Assembly: GCA_039816045.1 (NCBI GenBank) | Contig: JBCBYB010000023.1 | Coordinates: 14,896-78,895, forward strand | From: Thermohalobaculum sp039816045 | GTDB lineage: Bacteria; Pseudomonadota; Alphaproteobacteria; Rhodobacterales; Rhodobacteraceae | Direction of reading: 5' to 3' | Length of the DNA: 64,000 nucleotides | Notes under the pieces: model-generated | What the model saw: the letters and a program-made list of their open reading frames with translations, nothing else | Told to the model about the DNA's origin: nothing | The model's database searches: none | Position numbers and translations under genes: made by a program | Shown: positions 52,756 through 62,028 of the stretch, piece after piece | Layout of the letters: every line of letters starts with the position of its first letter | How positions within the stretch are numbered: the stretch's first letter is position 1

Positions 52756-54800
52756 TCGGCCGGCACCGCTTTCGGAGGGGCGCGGCCAGCCGCGGCACCG
52801 ACGCGGAAGCGACCATCCGTCAGGCTCACGATCCCGCCGAGGCCCATCACAAGACAGCCAAGCCAGATCCAGACGGCGAGCGGCTTGTGATAGGAGCGCA
52901 CGGCCCAGGCCTCGCCGTCCACCTGCCGGTCGCCCAGCACGACATAGACATCGCGCAGGAGCGTGGAGTCGATCGCGGCCTCGGTCGTCGGCATGCGCTG
53001 CACCGGATAGAGCCGCTTCTCAGCGCACATCAGCGCCACCTGATCGCCGTCACGCATCAGGCGGAACCGGCCCATCTCCGTTTCGAAGTTGCGCGCTTCG
53101 GTCCCCTTGAAGGTCCGCTCGCCTTCGTTGCCGCACTGTCCTTGCGCAAAGGGCGCACCCATCGGGAGCTGTGTCACCCCGTCGAACTGCAACTCATAGG
53201 GACCGACCGGGATCACGTCACCGGGTTTGGCAAGCCGGATGTCCTCGGTCTCCCAGGCGGTGATCGCCGCCATTCCCATCGCCGCAAGGGCGAGGCCGGT
53301 GTGCCCAATCCACTTGCCCCAATCGGCGCGCGGCAGACCGGCCAACCGCCGCAGCCCCCCAAGAGCGCCCGCTCGGGCGAATGCACCGCGCTCCCACAGC
53401 TCAACCCCAGCGCCCATGATCAGCCATGCCGCTAGGGCAATGCCAACCGGAGCCAGGAGCGCGCCACCCGACTGCACCGCCCAGATCACGCCTCCGAGGG
53501 CCAAGGCCGCCGCCGCACACCACCAGAGCCGCCCGATGGTGCGGCTAAGATCTCCGCGCTTCCAGGGAAGGATGGCCCCGACCGGCAAAGCGATCAGCAG
53601 CAGCACCATGAAGGGTGTGAACGCGATATCGTAGAAGGGCGCACCGACGGAGATCTTCTGGCCATCAATGTACTCGCGGAAGAGCGGAGCCAAGGTCCCG
53701 ATGAAAACCACCGCACAGGAGACGGCGAGCACGAGGTTGTTGAACACCAGCGCACCTTCGCGCGAAACCGGCTGGAACACCCCTTCGGATTTCATCGACG
53801 GCGCCCGGATCGCAAAGAGCAGAAGCGACCCGCAGATCGCCACCATCAGGATCGCCAGGATGAACACGCCGCGCCCCGGGTCGGTGGCAAAGGCATGGAC
53901 CGAGGTGATCACGCCGGAGCGCACGAGGAACGTCCCAATCAGCGAGAGCGAGAAGGCCAGGATCGCGAGGAGGATCGTCCACACCTTCAGCGAGGAGCGC
54001 TTCTCCACAACAATCGCCGAATGCAGCAGCGCGGTCGCGACCAGCCAGGGCATAAAGGAGGCGTTCTCAACCGGATCCCAGAACCACCAGCCGCCCCAGC
54101 CGAGCTCGTAATAGGCCCAGTACGACCCAAGCGCGATCCCGAAGGTCAGCGCAATCCAGGCAACCAGCGCCCAAGGCCGCACCCAGCGTGCCCAGGTGGC
54201 ATCCACGCGGCCTTCAATCAGCGCGGCGATGGCGAAGGAGAACGCCATCGAGAGCCCGACATAGCCGAGATAGAGAAAGGGCGGATGCAGCGCGAGACCG
54301 ATATCCTGGAGAAGTGGGTTGAGATCGGTCCCGTTCAGCGGCACCGGATCCAGCCGGTCGAATGGGTTCGAGGTGAAGAGGATGAATGCCGTGAAAGCCA
54401 CGGTGACCATCGCCTGGACAGACAGCGTGCGCGCTTTGAGCCCGAGCGGCAGGTCTCGCCCGAACGCCGCCACCAGTGCACCGAACAGGGCGAGGATGAG
54501 CACCCAGAGAAGCATGGAGCCCTCGTGGTTCCCCCAGGTACCGGTGATCTTGTAGAGCATCGGCTTCAGGGAGTGGGAGTTCTCCACAACGATGCGGACC
54601 GAGAAGTCCGAGGTCACGAAGGCATGGGTCAGCGCTGCAAAGGAAAATCCGATCAGCAGAAACTGGACGAGAGCCGCTGTCGGGGCCGTCCGCATCCAGT
54701 CCGTATAGCCGCGCTGTGCCCCCATCAGAGGGACCACCGATTGGAACAGGGCGACCGCAAAGGCCAGCGCTAGGGCGAAATGTCCGAGTTCGACGATCAT
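52752..54800 (-). CDS. ccmF: Cytochrome c heme lyase subunit CcmF
   Basis: CcmF is the integral membrane heme lyase that ligates heme b to apocytochrome c. The 682-residue protein has about 13 to 15 hydrophobic helices. Motifs are the N-terminal GNHEGSMLLWV region, the WWD domain ELGWGGWWFWDPVENASFMPW near residue 230, GTFLVRSGVITSVHAFA, and the C-terminal CcmF-specific soluble loop. Length is normal. It is coupled to ccmH downstream. ccmE, its usual neighbour, is separated by two extra genes. Confidence 0.96.
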   Translation of the reverse strand: MIVELGHFALALAFAVALFQSVVPLMGAQRGYTDWMRTAPTAALVQFLLIGFSFAALTHAFVTSDFSVRIVVENSHSLKPMLYKITGTWGNHEGSMLLWVLILALFGALVAAFGRDLPLGLKARTLSVQAMVTVAFTAFILFTSNPFDRLDPVPLNGTDLNPLLQDIGLALHPPFLYLGYVGLSMAFSFAIAALIEGRVDATWARWVRPWALVAWIALTFGIALGSYWAYYELGWGGWWFWDPVENASFMPWLVATALLHSAIVVEKRSSLKVWTILLAILAFSLSLIGTFLVRSGVITSVHAFATDPGRGVFILAILMVAICGSLLLFAIRAPSMKSEGVFQPVSREGALVFNNLVLAVSCAVVFIGTLAPLFREYIDGQKISVGAPFYDIAFTPFMVLLLIALPVGAILPWKRGDLSRTIGRLWWCAAAALALGGVIWAVQSGGALLAPVGIALAAWLIMGAGVELWERGAFARAGALGGLRRLAGLPRADWGKWIGHTGLALAAMGMAAITAWETEDIRLAKPGDVIPVGPYELQFDGVTQLPMGAPFAQGQCGNEGERTFKGTEARNFETEMGRFRLMRDGDQVALMCAEKRLYPVQRMPTTEAAIDSTLLRDVYVVLGDRQVDGEAWAVRSYHKPLAVWIWLGCLVMGLGGIVSLTDGRFRVGAAAGRAPPKAVPAE

Positions 54801-54897
54801 GGTGTGGCCTCCCGCACCGGAAGATAGGGGCAGGAGGCCGAATGCTCAAAGCGCGAATGCGCCGCAGGGAGGCGGTGGCCGCCGCCTCACCCCTTCG

Positions 54898-55803
54898 TTA
54901 CTGGATCGCCTCGTAGAGGTAGACTGCCTGGTTGATCGCCGCCAGCAGCGGGGTGGCGTGATCCGAAATCAGGGTGACATGGTCGTCCCGCAACTCGCCG
55001 CCCTTCATCGCCGCATCGATGGCTGGAAGCATCTCCGCCCAAAGGCCGAGCGCCACGCTGATCTGCTCCTCGATGGCTTCGGTCGGCGCCGGCGGAAGAC
55101 CGACAAGCGGTTCGCCAACCAGCAGCGCCTCCAACCGGCTCTGGAACAGCTCCGCATCGCCTTGCAGCTCGATCCGGTGCAGTTCGCTATCGATGCCAGC
55201 CGCCATCAGGCAGTAGTTGCGCGTGATGGCCTGAGAGGTCACCCGTTCTTTCCCGATGAAGTTCAATCCGACGATCGACTTCATAGGGTAAGTCCGCCGC
55301 AGATAGACGCCGTCGATCGCGCTGTGTGCCCGGCTGATCGCCTTCTCAAGAGCGGACGCTTTGGATGCCAAGAGGCGCAGCGCATCATCATCCATCGCGC
55401 GAGCCTCGATGATCCCGGCAACCGTCTCGCCAAACGGCTTGAACTGCTTTTCGACCGCCTTTTGGGCTTCGAGGACGCGCTCGTTTGTTTCCTTCTTGAG
55501 GCCAAGCGCAGCATTGCCGTCGCGCAGGGCAACCTGGCTCAGGTTGAACAGGGTGTAGGACTGCTCGAGCCGGGTCCAGTTGGCCTCCGTTTCGACGTCG
55601 ATCATGGCAAAGCATGCAGCTTCGATCATACGTTCGACCAGCATTTCCTGCCGGCTTGCCATGTTGGATTTACGCCGCTCATCCACTTCGGACGCGATCA
55701 CGAACGCATCGTCATAGAGCTCTTGAGCTTTGGTCGTCGGTGCTGACAGCGTGAAGCTGACAGTAACAGCCACGGCCGTAAGGCCAAGTGTCAAAGTACG
55801 CAT
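54898..55803 (-). CDS. Secreted PilJ-type (type IV pili MCP N-terminal-like) protein
   Basis: A 301-residue protein with a signal peptide (about residues 1-27, ending KAQ). The mature part is helical and shows two copies resembling the PilJ/NarX-type pattern in which a short helix RQxMLxxRMxxAxC is followed by an A-x-G-type turn: RQEMLVERMIEAACF near residue 50 and RVTSQAITRNYCLMAAGID near residue 200. The ATG at 55803 follows GGGGGGATCTC. No membrane anchor or signalling domain is present, so it may bind a ligand or partner in the periplasm. It sits within the ccm cluster, an unusual place. The PilJ call is by eye and moderate. Confidence 0.65.
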   Translation of the reverse strand: MRTLTLGLTAVAVTVSFTLSAPTTKAQELYDDAFVIASEVDERRKSNMASRQEMLVERMIEAACFAMIDVETEANWTRLEQSYTLFNLSQVALRDGNAALGLKKETNERVLEAQKAVEKQFKPFGETVAGIIEARAMDDDALRLLASKASALEKAISRAHSAIDGVYLRRTYPMKSIVGLNFIGKERVTSQAITRNYCLMAAGIDSELHRIELQGDAELFQSRLEALLVGEPLVGLPPAPTEAIEEQISVALGLWAEMLPAIDAAMKGGELRDDHVTLISDHATPLLAAINQAVYLYEAIQ

Positions 55804-55891
55804 GAGATCCCCCCGGATTTGCGCAAGCAACTAACGTCTGCTTAACGTGTTGCGCTTGGCGGGAGGTGCAAACAACCCTAGGTGGAAAATG

Positions 55892-56770
55892 CTATGTATA
55901 GCGGTTTCCTATCACTGCATCCATCAGAACAATGCCTTGTCCTGACAAACGAACGGAGTGAATGGCGTCTGGGGTGCCAACAACTTCGGCATTGGCACGC
56001 GATGGCCGCCCCATCCAGTGTCCTTGTTCCGCGGTGAAGCGGGAACCGATGCGTCGATTTGCAAAAAGATAGGCAGACATACAACCGGTGGCTGAGCCTG
56101 TGAAAGCATCTTCCGGCGGCAGGGGAGGGGGAAGCATGAGGCGCGAGAAGGTATCTCCGGAGTCCACACCGCCGAGCGCGACCAAAAAAGGCTCGAAATG
56201 TGGGCCAAACGCCTCCTCGGCCGCGAGGTAGGGTTCCGGCTCGATCCGTGCCCGCCTCAGCGCCGCATGATCCCGGACCTCCGCGATACAAAAGGGCGTG
56301 CCCGTTGAGACCACCTGGGGTGTGCAGACGATGTCCGCCGCTGTGAGCCCCATCATTTCGGCAACGAACGCAGGGTCATGCGTCGCACCGAAGACGGGAC
56401 GGGCCTGGGTCATCGTGATCCAAGGCGGGCCGTCCCCGCGCGAGATCTCGATGGGGATCACACCCGAGCCGACCTCCAGGGTCAGGTGATCCCGTCCCTG
56501 CAGAGCCCCCGCTGCCTCCAGCGCCGTGATGGTGGCAATGGTGGGATGGCCGGCAAACTTGATCTCCGCCTTGGCGGTGTAGTAGCGCGCCCCGAAGTCG
56601 GCCTTGTCCGAGGGCTGGAGGAAGGCGCACTCCGTCAGCCCGGTCGCGCGGGTAAAGTCGAGCCGCTCCGCCTCAGGGATATCGCCCGCATCGAAGACCA
56701 CGATGCACGGGTTCCCGCCGACCGGCTTGTCGGTGAAGGCGTTGACCCACGTCGCCCGATGCCCGGTCAT
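55892..56770 (-). CDS. PhzF family isomerase/epimerase
   Basis: A 292-residue protein of the PhzF/diaminopimelate-epimerase-like fold. It begins VNAFTDKPVGGNPCIVVF, has GLTECAFLQPSD with the family's Glu, AEIKFAGHPTIATI, and the second-half repeat DAFTGSATGCMSAYLF, EQGHWMGRPSRANAEV and the C-terminal VRLSGQGIVLMDAV. The start codon overlaps the ccmE stop (TGATG), giving it co-expression with heme delivery by position only. Biochemical function is unknown; phenazine synthesis is not implied. Confidence 0.88.
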   Translation of the reverse strand: MTGHRATWVNAFTDKPVGGNPCIVVFDAGDIPEAERLDFTRATGLTECAFLQPSDKADFGARYYTAKAEIKFAGHPTIATITALEAAGALQGRDHLTLEVGSGVIPIEISRGDGPPWITMTQARPVFGATHDPAFVAEMMGLTAADIVCTPQVVSTGTPFCIAEVRDHAALRRARIEPEPYLAAEEAFGPHFEPFLVALGGVDSGDTFSRLMLPPPLPPEDAFTGSATGCMSAYLFANRRIGSRFTAEQGHWMGRPSRANAEVVGTPDAIHSVRLSGQGIVLMDAVIGNRYT

Positions 56771-57231
56771 CAGCTCCCACCCCCCGATTTGGGCTCTCCA
56801 TATTTCCAATGACCTTGCTCTTTCAGGGCGTCGGCCACCTCGCGCGGCATGTAGTTCTCGTCGTGCTTCGCCAACACCTCATCGGCGACGAAGGTGCCGT
56901 CGAACACGCGCCCCTCGGCGACGATCCCCTGGCCCTCGCGGAAAAGATCCGGCAGCACGCCCGTGAAGCGCACGGTGACGCTTTCGGCCCCGTCGGTGAC
57001 GGCGAAGCTGACGGTCTCGCCCTCGCCGCGCACCAGCGAGCCTTCTTCGACCAACCCGCCGATGCGCAGGCGCTGCTCCGGCCCCGGGCGCTCCGTGACA
57101 ATCTCTGAGGGTGATTTGAAGAACGCGATGGTGTCATCGAAGCTGACGGCCACCAGGATCGCGGCGCCCGCCATTGCGACCGCGCCGACCGCCAACAGCC
57201 GGATGCGCTGAGCCTTGCGTGTGCGTGCCAT
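56770..57231 (-). CDS. ccmE: Cytochrome c maturation heme chaperone CcmE
   Basis: CcmE covalently carries heme from CcmC to CcmF in the periplasm. A membrane anchor (about residues 10-30) is followed by an OB-fold domain with LRIGGLVEEGSLVRG, VTVRFTGVLPDLFREGQGIVAEG, and the heme-binding block VLAKHDENYMPREV, whose His in KHDENYMP is the covalent heme attachment residue. Length 153 is normal. The ATG at 57231 has GGAGA upstream. Confidence 0.96.
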   Translation of the reverse strand: MARTRKAQRIRLLAVGAVAMAGAAILVAVSFDDTIAFFKSPSEIVTERPGPEQRLRIGGLVEEGSLVRGEGETVSFAVTDGAESVTVRFTGVLPDLFREGQGIVAEGRVFDGTFVADEVLAKHDENYMPREVADALKEQGHWKYGEPKSGGGS

Positions 57232-57241
57232 AGGTGTCTCC

Positions 57242-58114
57242 TCAGCTCGTTTGCGCTGTTTCGTGGTTTGGGCGCTCTCGCGGGCGCAACAGTGCCGCGT
57301 TCACGACCGCATTCACCTGCGCCCCGATGATAAGTGCGACCCCGGTCAGATAGAAGAACAGGAGCGTCAAGATGACGCCCGCCAAGGCGCCATAGGTCAA
57401 CGAGTAGCTCGGCGCATGGTAGAGGTAAACCGACATCCCCTTCGCGATCAGCAGCCAGAGCGCCACGCTCACTGTGAGCCCCGGCCAGAGACGGATGCCC
57501 GACATGATGCGCGATGGGAGCATCCTGTGCAGCACCCAGAGGCCGGACCAAAGGATCACGAGCCCGATGACATGGCGAAGATACTCCGCCTCCACGGGTA
57601 CATCGATCCCGATCAGCGACTCGAGAACGTGGAACAGGATGGGTGCCAGGATGAGAAGGAACGCGAGGAGCCAGAAGATCGCATAGCAGAGGAAGACAGC
57701 CAGGATTGCGTAGAGCCGGTTGATCAGGATCGAGCGCTTCTCGTGCGCCTCATAAGCATGATCGAACCCGACCCTCAGGGCTTCGATACCATTTGACGCC
57801 GCCCAGACTGAGCCGACTGCGGAGAGGGTCAGGATCCCGCCCCGGCGATGGGCGAGCACCTCAAGGATTGCGGGCTCCAGCGTGCGCACGACATGGTCGG
57901 GAACGCCGGCAAAGAGGGTCTCCAAAGCCTTTTCGCTGTTCTCTGGCCCCACGATAAACCCAGCCAGAGCAGTGGCGAAAACCAGAAACGGCAGCAGTGA
58001 CAGCATGGCAGCATAGGCAAGATAGCCCGCCAGCACCGAGCCCTGATCTTCGTTGAACCGCGATAGGACGGCGCCGCAGAACCTCCAGACAGAGCGGGCG
58101 GCCCGCAGGATCAC
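57242..58114 (-). CDS. YihY/BrkB family membrane protein
   Basis: A 290-residue polytopic protein of the YihY/BrkB (formerly called RNase BN) family. Recognisable segments are GSVLAGYLAYAAMLSLLPFL, ILTLSAVGSVWAASNGIEALRVGFDHAYEAHEKRS split around residues 95-125, and YLYHAPSYSLTYGALAGVI with six predicted helices. The function of the family is unclear. The GTG start overlaps the argC stop, and ccmE follows after 10 nt. Confidence 0.9.
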   Translation of the reverse strand: MILRAARSVWRFCGAVLSRFNEDQGSVLAGYLAYAAMLSLLPFLVFATALAGFIVGPENSEKALETLFAGVPDHVVRTLEPAILEVLAHRRGGILTLSAVGSVWAASNGIEALRVGFDHAYEAHEKRSILINRLYAILAVFLCYAIFWLLAFLLILAPILFHVLESLIGIDVPVEAEYLRHVIGLVILWSGLWVLHRMLPSRIMSGIRLWPGLTVSVALWLLIAKGMSVYLYHAPSYSLTYGALAGVILTLLFFYLTGVALIIGAQVNAVVNAALLRPRERPNHETAQTS

Positions 58115-59136
58115 GGGAACAGCGGCGCCTGCATCAGCCCCGCGGTTTCGTCGAGCCCAAGCATCAGATTGGCGTTCTGAATGCCCATGCCCGAGGCGCC
58201 CTTCACCAGGTTGTCGAGCACCGCGACCACGGTGATGCGCCCCGGCTGGCGTTCCTCGACCACGCCGATATGCACGAAGTTTGAGCCGCGGATGTGACGC
58301 GTATGGGGAACCTGACCGAAGGGCAGGACGTGGAGAAACGGCTCATCGGCATACCGGGTTGCCAACGCCGCATGGGCCGCCGCCGCATCGCCCCGAAGGT
58401 AGCAGGTCGCCAGGATGCCCCGGTTCATCGGGATGAGATGCGGGGTGAAGCGACACGTCACAGGGCGCCCGGCTGCCTTGGAGAACTCCTGCTCGAACTC
58501 CGCCATATGCCTGTGACGGGAGACGTTGTAGGCGTGCATTCCTTCGGAGACCTCGCCGTGAAGCGTGCCCTCCTTCGGTGACCGTCCGGCACCGGTGACG
58601 CCGGATTTGAGGTCGATCACGATGTCATCGGGATCGATCACGCCGGCCGAGAGCAACGGCAGCACGGCAAAGAGCCCCGTCGCGGAATTGCAGCCGGTCG
58701 AGGCGACAATCCGCGCGGTGCGGACCTCGTCGCGGTAGAACTCGGGCAGACCATAGACGGCCTCGGCCTGGAGCGCCTGCGCCTGATGCTCCCGCCCATA
58801 CCACTCCTTATAGGCTACGAAATCCCGAAGCCGGAAATCCGCCGAAAGATCGCAGACCCGGACGGACGGAGGCAGGGCAGATACCACCTCCTGAGTGGTT
58901 GCATGGGGCAGGGCACAAAAGACCAGATCGAGCGCTGTGGCATCGATCTCTTCGATCCGCTGCAAGCGTGGCAAGGCGAGGTGGCGCAGATGCGGAAAGA
59001 CCTCGGCCATCTCGGCACCAGCGCGACGGTCTGCGGCGAGGGCGGCGACCTCTAGCTCAGGATGGGTCGCAATCAGGCGGACAAGCTCGGCGCCCGTGTA
59101 GCCGCTTGCTCCGAATATCCCGACCTGCTTTGCCAT
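58111..59136 (-). CDS. argC: N-acetyl-gamma-glutamyl-phosphate reductase
   Basis: ArgC makes N-acetyl-glutamate semialdehyde with NADPH in arginine synthesis. The 341-residue protein opens with VGIFGASGYTGAELVRLIATHP, has the catalytic-Cys segment IVASTGCNSATGLFAVLPLL, IDLKSGVTGAGRSPKEGTLHGEV, HRHMAEFEQE, and FTPHLIPMNRGILAT with its conserved His. The ATG at 59136 follows CAGGAGGCG. It is coupled to brkB and preceded by murI. Confidence 0.96.
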   Translation of the reverse strand: MAKQVGIFGASGYTGAELVRLIATHPELEVAALAADRRAGAEMAEVFPHLRHLALPRLQRIEEIDATALDLVFCALPHATTQEVVSALPPSVRVCDLSADFRLRDFVAYKEWYGREHQAQALQAEAVYGLPEFYRDEVRTARIVASTGCNSATGLFAVLPLLSAGVIDPDDIVIDLKSGVTGAGRSPKEGTLHGEVSEGMHAYNVSRHRHMAEFEQEFSKAAGRPVTCRFTPHLIPMNRGILATCYLRGDAAAAHAALATRYADEPFLHVLPFGQVPHTRHIRGSNFVHIGVVEERQPGRITVVAVLDNLVKGASGMGIQNANLMLGLDETAGLMQAPLFP

Positions 59137-59190
59137 TTTCGCCTCCTGTGGTCCGGCGCTCCGCTTAACGCAGAGCGCACCCGGCTGCAA

Positions 59191-60012
59191 TCAGGCGGCG
59201 GCGAAACGGGCGGGTTGGCCGAGCGCATGGGCGGCGGCGGTTGCGATCTGATCCGGATTCCCACTGGTCAGAAGCCGCAGCCGACCTGCGCCGCCCGCAA
59301 AGCGCGGGTGCCGCACGAGATAGTCGGCAAGGCTGTCGGCCACGATCTGCGGTTGAATGAGGATGCGGGTCCCTGAGGGCAGGGCGGCGCGAAAGGCGCT
59401 CTCCACGATTGGGTAATGCGTACACCCCAAGACAGCTGCTTGTGGATTGGGACACTCCCGGAGCGCGTCGGTTACAAAGCCGCGCACCAGCGCGCCGGCC
59501 CGAGGCAGATCGTTGGCCTCGATTGCGTTCACAAGCGCAGGGCATGGTTGCTCAACCACTTGAACGCCGCTTGCCCGCAGAACAGTCTCGCGCCGGAACG
59601 CCCCGGAGGCGACGGTCGCCCGCGTGCCGAACAGCACCGCAGAGCGCAAGCGCGAGGGCATCGGCGGACCGCGATAGCCCCAAGGTCTGCCCGTGAGCGC
59701 CTCGATCACTGGCACAAACACCCCGAGGACACGGTTGTCGGGCGCCGTCTGGGGCAACCAGGTTTCTTGGAGTCTCCTCAGGCTGACTGCTGAGGCCGTG
59801 TTGCAGGCGAGGATCACAAGCTCGCAGCCCTCGTCGAACAAGCGTGCGACGGCCGCCTCGGTCAACTCGTGGATCTGCTCGGGTGCGCGCGGTCCATAAG
59901 GGGCGTGACGATTGTCGCCATAGAACACAAAGTCCTGCCCCGGCAGTCGCTGCAACAGATGGCGCAACACGGTGAGGCCACCGAGCCCCGAATCGAAAAC
60001 GCCGATTGCCAT
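59191..60012 (-). CDS. murI: Glutamate racemase
   Basis: MurI supplies D-glutamate for peptidoglycan. The 273-residue protein shows IGVFDSGLGGLTVLRHL, YGDNRHAPYGPRAPEQI, the first catalytic Cys in ILACNTASAVSLR, and the second in AVLGCTHYPIVESAF. Typical length. It lies between an acyltransferase (3 nt away) and argC on the same strand. Confidence 0.96.
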   Translation of the reverse strand: MAIGVFDSGLGGLTVLRHLLQRLPGQDFVFYGDNRHAPYGPRAPEQIHELTEAAVARLFDEGCELVILACNTASAVSLRRLQETWLPQTAPDNRVLGVFVPVIEALTGRPWGYRGPPMPSRLRSAVLFGTRATVASGAFRRETVLRASGVQVVEQPCPALVNAIEANDLPRAGALVRGFVTDALRECPNPQAAVLGCTHYPIVESAFRAALPSGTRILIQPQIVADSLADYLVRHPRFAGGAGRLRLLTSGNPDQIATAAAHALGQPARFAAA

Positions 60013-60015
60013 GGT

Positions 60016-60930
60016 TCAGCCGAGATAGAGCCCGTAGGAGGTGTCTTTCAGAGGCTTCGGGCTGAGGCGGTACGTCTCCTCGCGGAGGTAATCCATCAGC
60101 GCCTTTGCATCTCCCGCTCGCGCATCGATCTCCGCCCTCGGCAGCGCTTCGCCCACGCGTACCCGCAGCGGTTCCTTCACGCCGCGGTCGAACTCATTGA
60201 TAAACAGCGCCGTGCGAAGCGTCTGGTTGATGTGGCTCGCAAGCTGGAAGAGCCGGCTGTTGCACCCGTCGAAGAACACCGGGACGACGGTGGCCTTGGA
60301 CTTTGCAATCATCCGCGCCGTGAAGGTCTTCCAAGGTGGGTCCATCGGGCGCGAAAACGGCTTAGCCGACGTCGACACGGTGCCGCCTGGGAAGATCCCG
60401 ATGCAGCCGCCATCTGCCAGCCAAGCAAGCGCCGCCTTGCGCGTGGCAATATTGACGCGCTGAGCTTCCTTGGTTTCTGCGAAGTCAATAGGCAAGATGA
60501 CCTGGTCCAGATCCTTCGCCTTCTTGAACACGGTATGGGCGATGATTTTGAACTCGCCGCGGGCCTTGGACAACATCCAACCCATGGTGAGCCCATCGAG
60601 GATACCGTAGGGGTGGTTTGCCACCATCACGAGCGGGCCCTCGCTAGGGATGGCGTTTAGGCCAGGTCCGATGAAGTCCAACTGGACGCGGTAGCGCTCC
60701 TGCATCACTTCCCAAAAATCTCGACCAGCCGCAACCTCATGCTCGTAGCCATCGGCCATCCGGAGCAGCCTTGGGCGCCCGGTGACGTTCTCAACAGACC
60801 GAATAAAGGCGCGCCCAGCGAGGCTGCGGGCCGAGAAAGAGTAGCTGATCTCTTTTGGTGCTTTGCCGGCGGGCGCCCTGCCGAGTTTTCCACCCGACCG
60901 TTTGCCCGACGCACCTCCTGACTGCCGCAT
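60016..60930 (-). CDS. Lysophospholipid acyltransferase family protein
   Basis: A 304-residue PlsC/OlsA-type acyltransferase. The HxxxxD acyl-CoA/ACP motif is NHPYGILDGLTMG near residue 105. FPGGTVS follows for the glycerophosphate-binding region, and VVPVFFDGCNSRLFQLA is typical of OlsA/hemolysin-associated acyltransferases that acylate lyso-ornithine lipid. An N-terminal 40-residue basic Gly/Lys-rich segment is extra. I chose ATG 60930; upstream TTG 60942 is possible. The exact acceptor (ornithine lipid or phosphatidate) is undecided. Confidence 0.85.
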   Translation of the reverse strand: MRQSGGASGKRSGGKLGRAPAGKAPKEISYSFSARSLAGRAFIRSVENVTGRPRLLRMADGYEHEVAAGRDFWEVMQERYRVQLDFIGPGLNAIPSEGPLVMVANHPYGILDGLTMGWMLSKARGEFKIIAHTVFKKAKDLDQVILPIDFAETKEAQRVNIATRKAALAWLADGGCIGIFPGGTVSTSAKPFSRPMDPPWKTFTARMIAKSKATVVPVFFDGCNSRLFQLASHINQTLRTALFINEFDRGVKEPLRVRVGEALPRAEIDARAGDAKALMDYLREETYRLSPKPLKDTSYGLYLG

Positions 60931-61013
60931 GCGCTCCACCAAGACCGTGTCTCAAGCTCACAAAATAGGATGGGAATGGAGATTGCGCAATTGGCTTGGA
61001 CCTGCCGCGGTGG

Positions 61014-61036
61014 GAGGGCGCAGATCTTGCGCCCTC
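61014..61036 (-). terminator. Hairpin downstream of rpsI
   Basis: A perfect 9-bp stem GAGGGCGCA/TGCGCCCTC with a 5-nt loop lies 10 nt after the rpsI stop on the minus strand. It has no U-tract, so it may act with Rho or simply stabilise the transcript end. It also separates the ribosomal operon from the acyltransferase gene. Confidence 0.65.
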
Positions 61037-61045
61037 TCTCCAGCA

Positions 61046-61561
61046 TCAGCGTTTCGAGAACTGGAAGCTGCGGCGCGCTTTGCGGCGGCCGTATTTCTTA
61101 CGCTCGACCACGCGTGCGTCACGTGTCAGGAAGCCTGCGGCCTTCAGCGACGGGCGCAGTTCGGGGTCGTACTCGCTCAGTGCTTTGGAGATGCCGTGCT
61201 TCACTGCACCGGCTTGGCCTGAAAGACCGCCGCCTTTTACGGTGCACATGACATCGAACTGTCCGGTGACATTGGCGACCTGGAAGGGCTGTCCGATCAC
61301 CATCTGAAGCACCGGGCGCGCAAAATAGCTTGCGAGCTCTTTGCCGTTCACGACGATCTTGCCGGAGCCGGGCTTAACCCACACACGCGCGACCGCGTCT
61401 TTCCGCTTCCCCGTCGCGTAGGATCGGCCGAGCGCGTCCCGCTTCGGCTCACGTTTCACGACGACTTCGGTCTCAGCACCGCCTTCTTCCGGTGTGCCGG
61501 CAGAAGGGGCCGCCGCGACAGCGTCTTTGAGCTGATCCAGCGATTTGATTTCTTCGGCCAT
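61046..61561 (-). CDS. rpsI: Ribosomal protein S9
   Basis: Small-subunit protein whose C-terminal tail reaches the P site. A 40-residue acidic/Ala N-terminal extension typical of alphaproteobacteria precedes the conserved RSYATGKRKDAVARVWVKPG, VNGKELASYF, QPFQVANVTGQFDV, GGGLSGQAGAVKHGI, LRPSLKAAGFLTRDARVVERK and the terminal KARRSFQFSKR. Its start overlaps the rplM stop (TGATG). 171 residues. Confidence 0.98.
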   Translation of the reverse strand: MAEEIKSLDQLKDAVAAAPSAGTPEEGGAETEVVVKREPKRDALGRSYATGKRKDAVARVWVKPGSGKIVVNGKELASYFARPVLQMVIGQPFQVANVTGQFDVMCTVKGGGLSGQAGAVKHGISKALSEYDPELRPSLKAAGFLTRDARVVERKKYGRRKARRSFQFSKR

Positions 61562-62028
61562 CAGAGGGCACTCCGCGCGTTCTTGGCGTTCATCGCCTTG
61601 ATGTCGATCGTGGTCGGGTTCTGAGCGGCATGAGGGTGCTCACCACCCGCATAGACCCGGAGGTTGGTAAGTTGGCGCCGCGAGAGCGGTCCACCCGGCA
61701 TCATACGGGTCACGGCCTTGGTGACCACGCGCTCGGGGAAGCGGCCCTCGAGGAGCTGACCGGCGGTGCGGCTCTTGATCCCGCCCGGATATCCCGTGTG
61801 CCAGTAGTAGGTCTTGTCGCGGTGTTTGTTGCCCGTGAGCTTCACCTTGTCCGCGTTGATGACGATCACGTTGTCGCCCATATCCATGTGCGGCGTGAAG
61901 GTCGCTTTGTGTTTGCCGCGCAGGCGCATTGCGATGATCGAGGCGAGGCGACCAAGCACGACGCCCTCGGCGTCGATAATCACCCATTTCTTCTCGATGT
62001 CGGCTGGGCGCGCAGAATAGGTTTTCAT
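61561..62028 (-). CDS. rplM: Ribosomal protein L13
   Basis: Large-subunit protein. The 155-residue product begins MKTYSARPADIEKKWVIIDA, with VVLGRLASIIAMRLRGKHKATFTPHMD across residues 25-52, GDNVIVINADKVKLTGNK, YYWHTGYPGG, and RMMPGGPLSRRQLTNLRVYAG. ATG 62028 is preferred over the longer frame because the protein family starts with MKTY. Operon with rpsI is universal in proteobacteria. Confidence 0.98.
   Translation of the reverse strand: MKTYSARPADIEKKWVIIDAEGVVLGRLASIIAMRLRGKHKATFTPHMDMGDNVIVINADKVKLTGNKHRDKTYYWHTGYPGGIKSRTAGQLLEGRFPERVVTKAVTRMMPGGPLSRRQLTNLRVYAGGEHPHAAQNPTTIDIKAMNAKNARSAL

Noticed and set aside
55892..56770. Phenazine biosynthesis
   Set aside because: Only a PhzF-family protein is present; no other phenazine genes accompany it, and PhzF homologues are widespread with other roles.
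60928..60942. 15-bp exact repeat CATGCGCTCCACCAA also at 63431-63445
   Set aside because: About two such matches are expected by chance in a window of this size, and the flanks differ.
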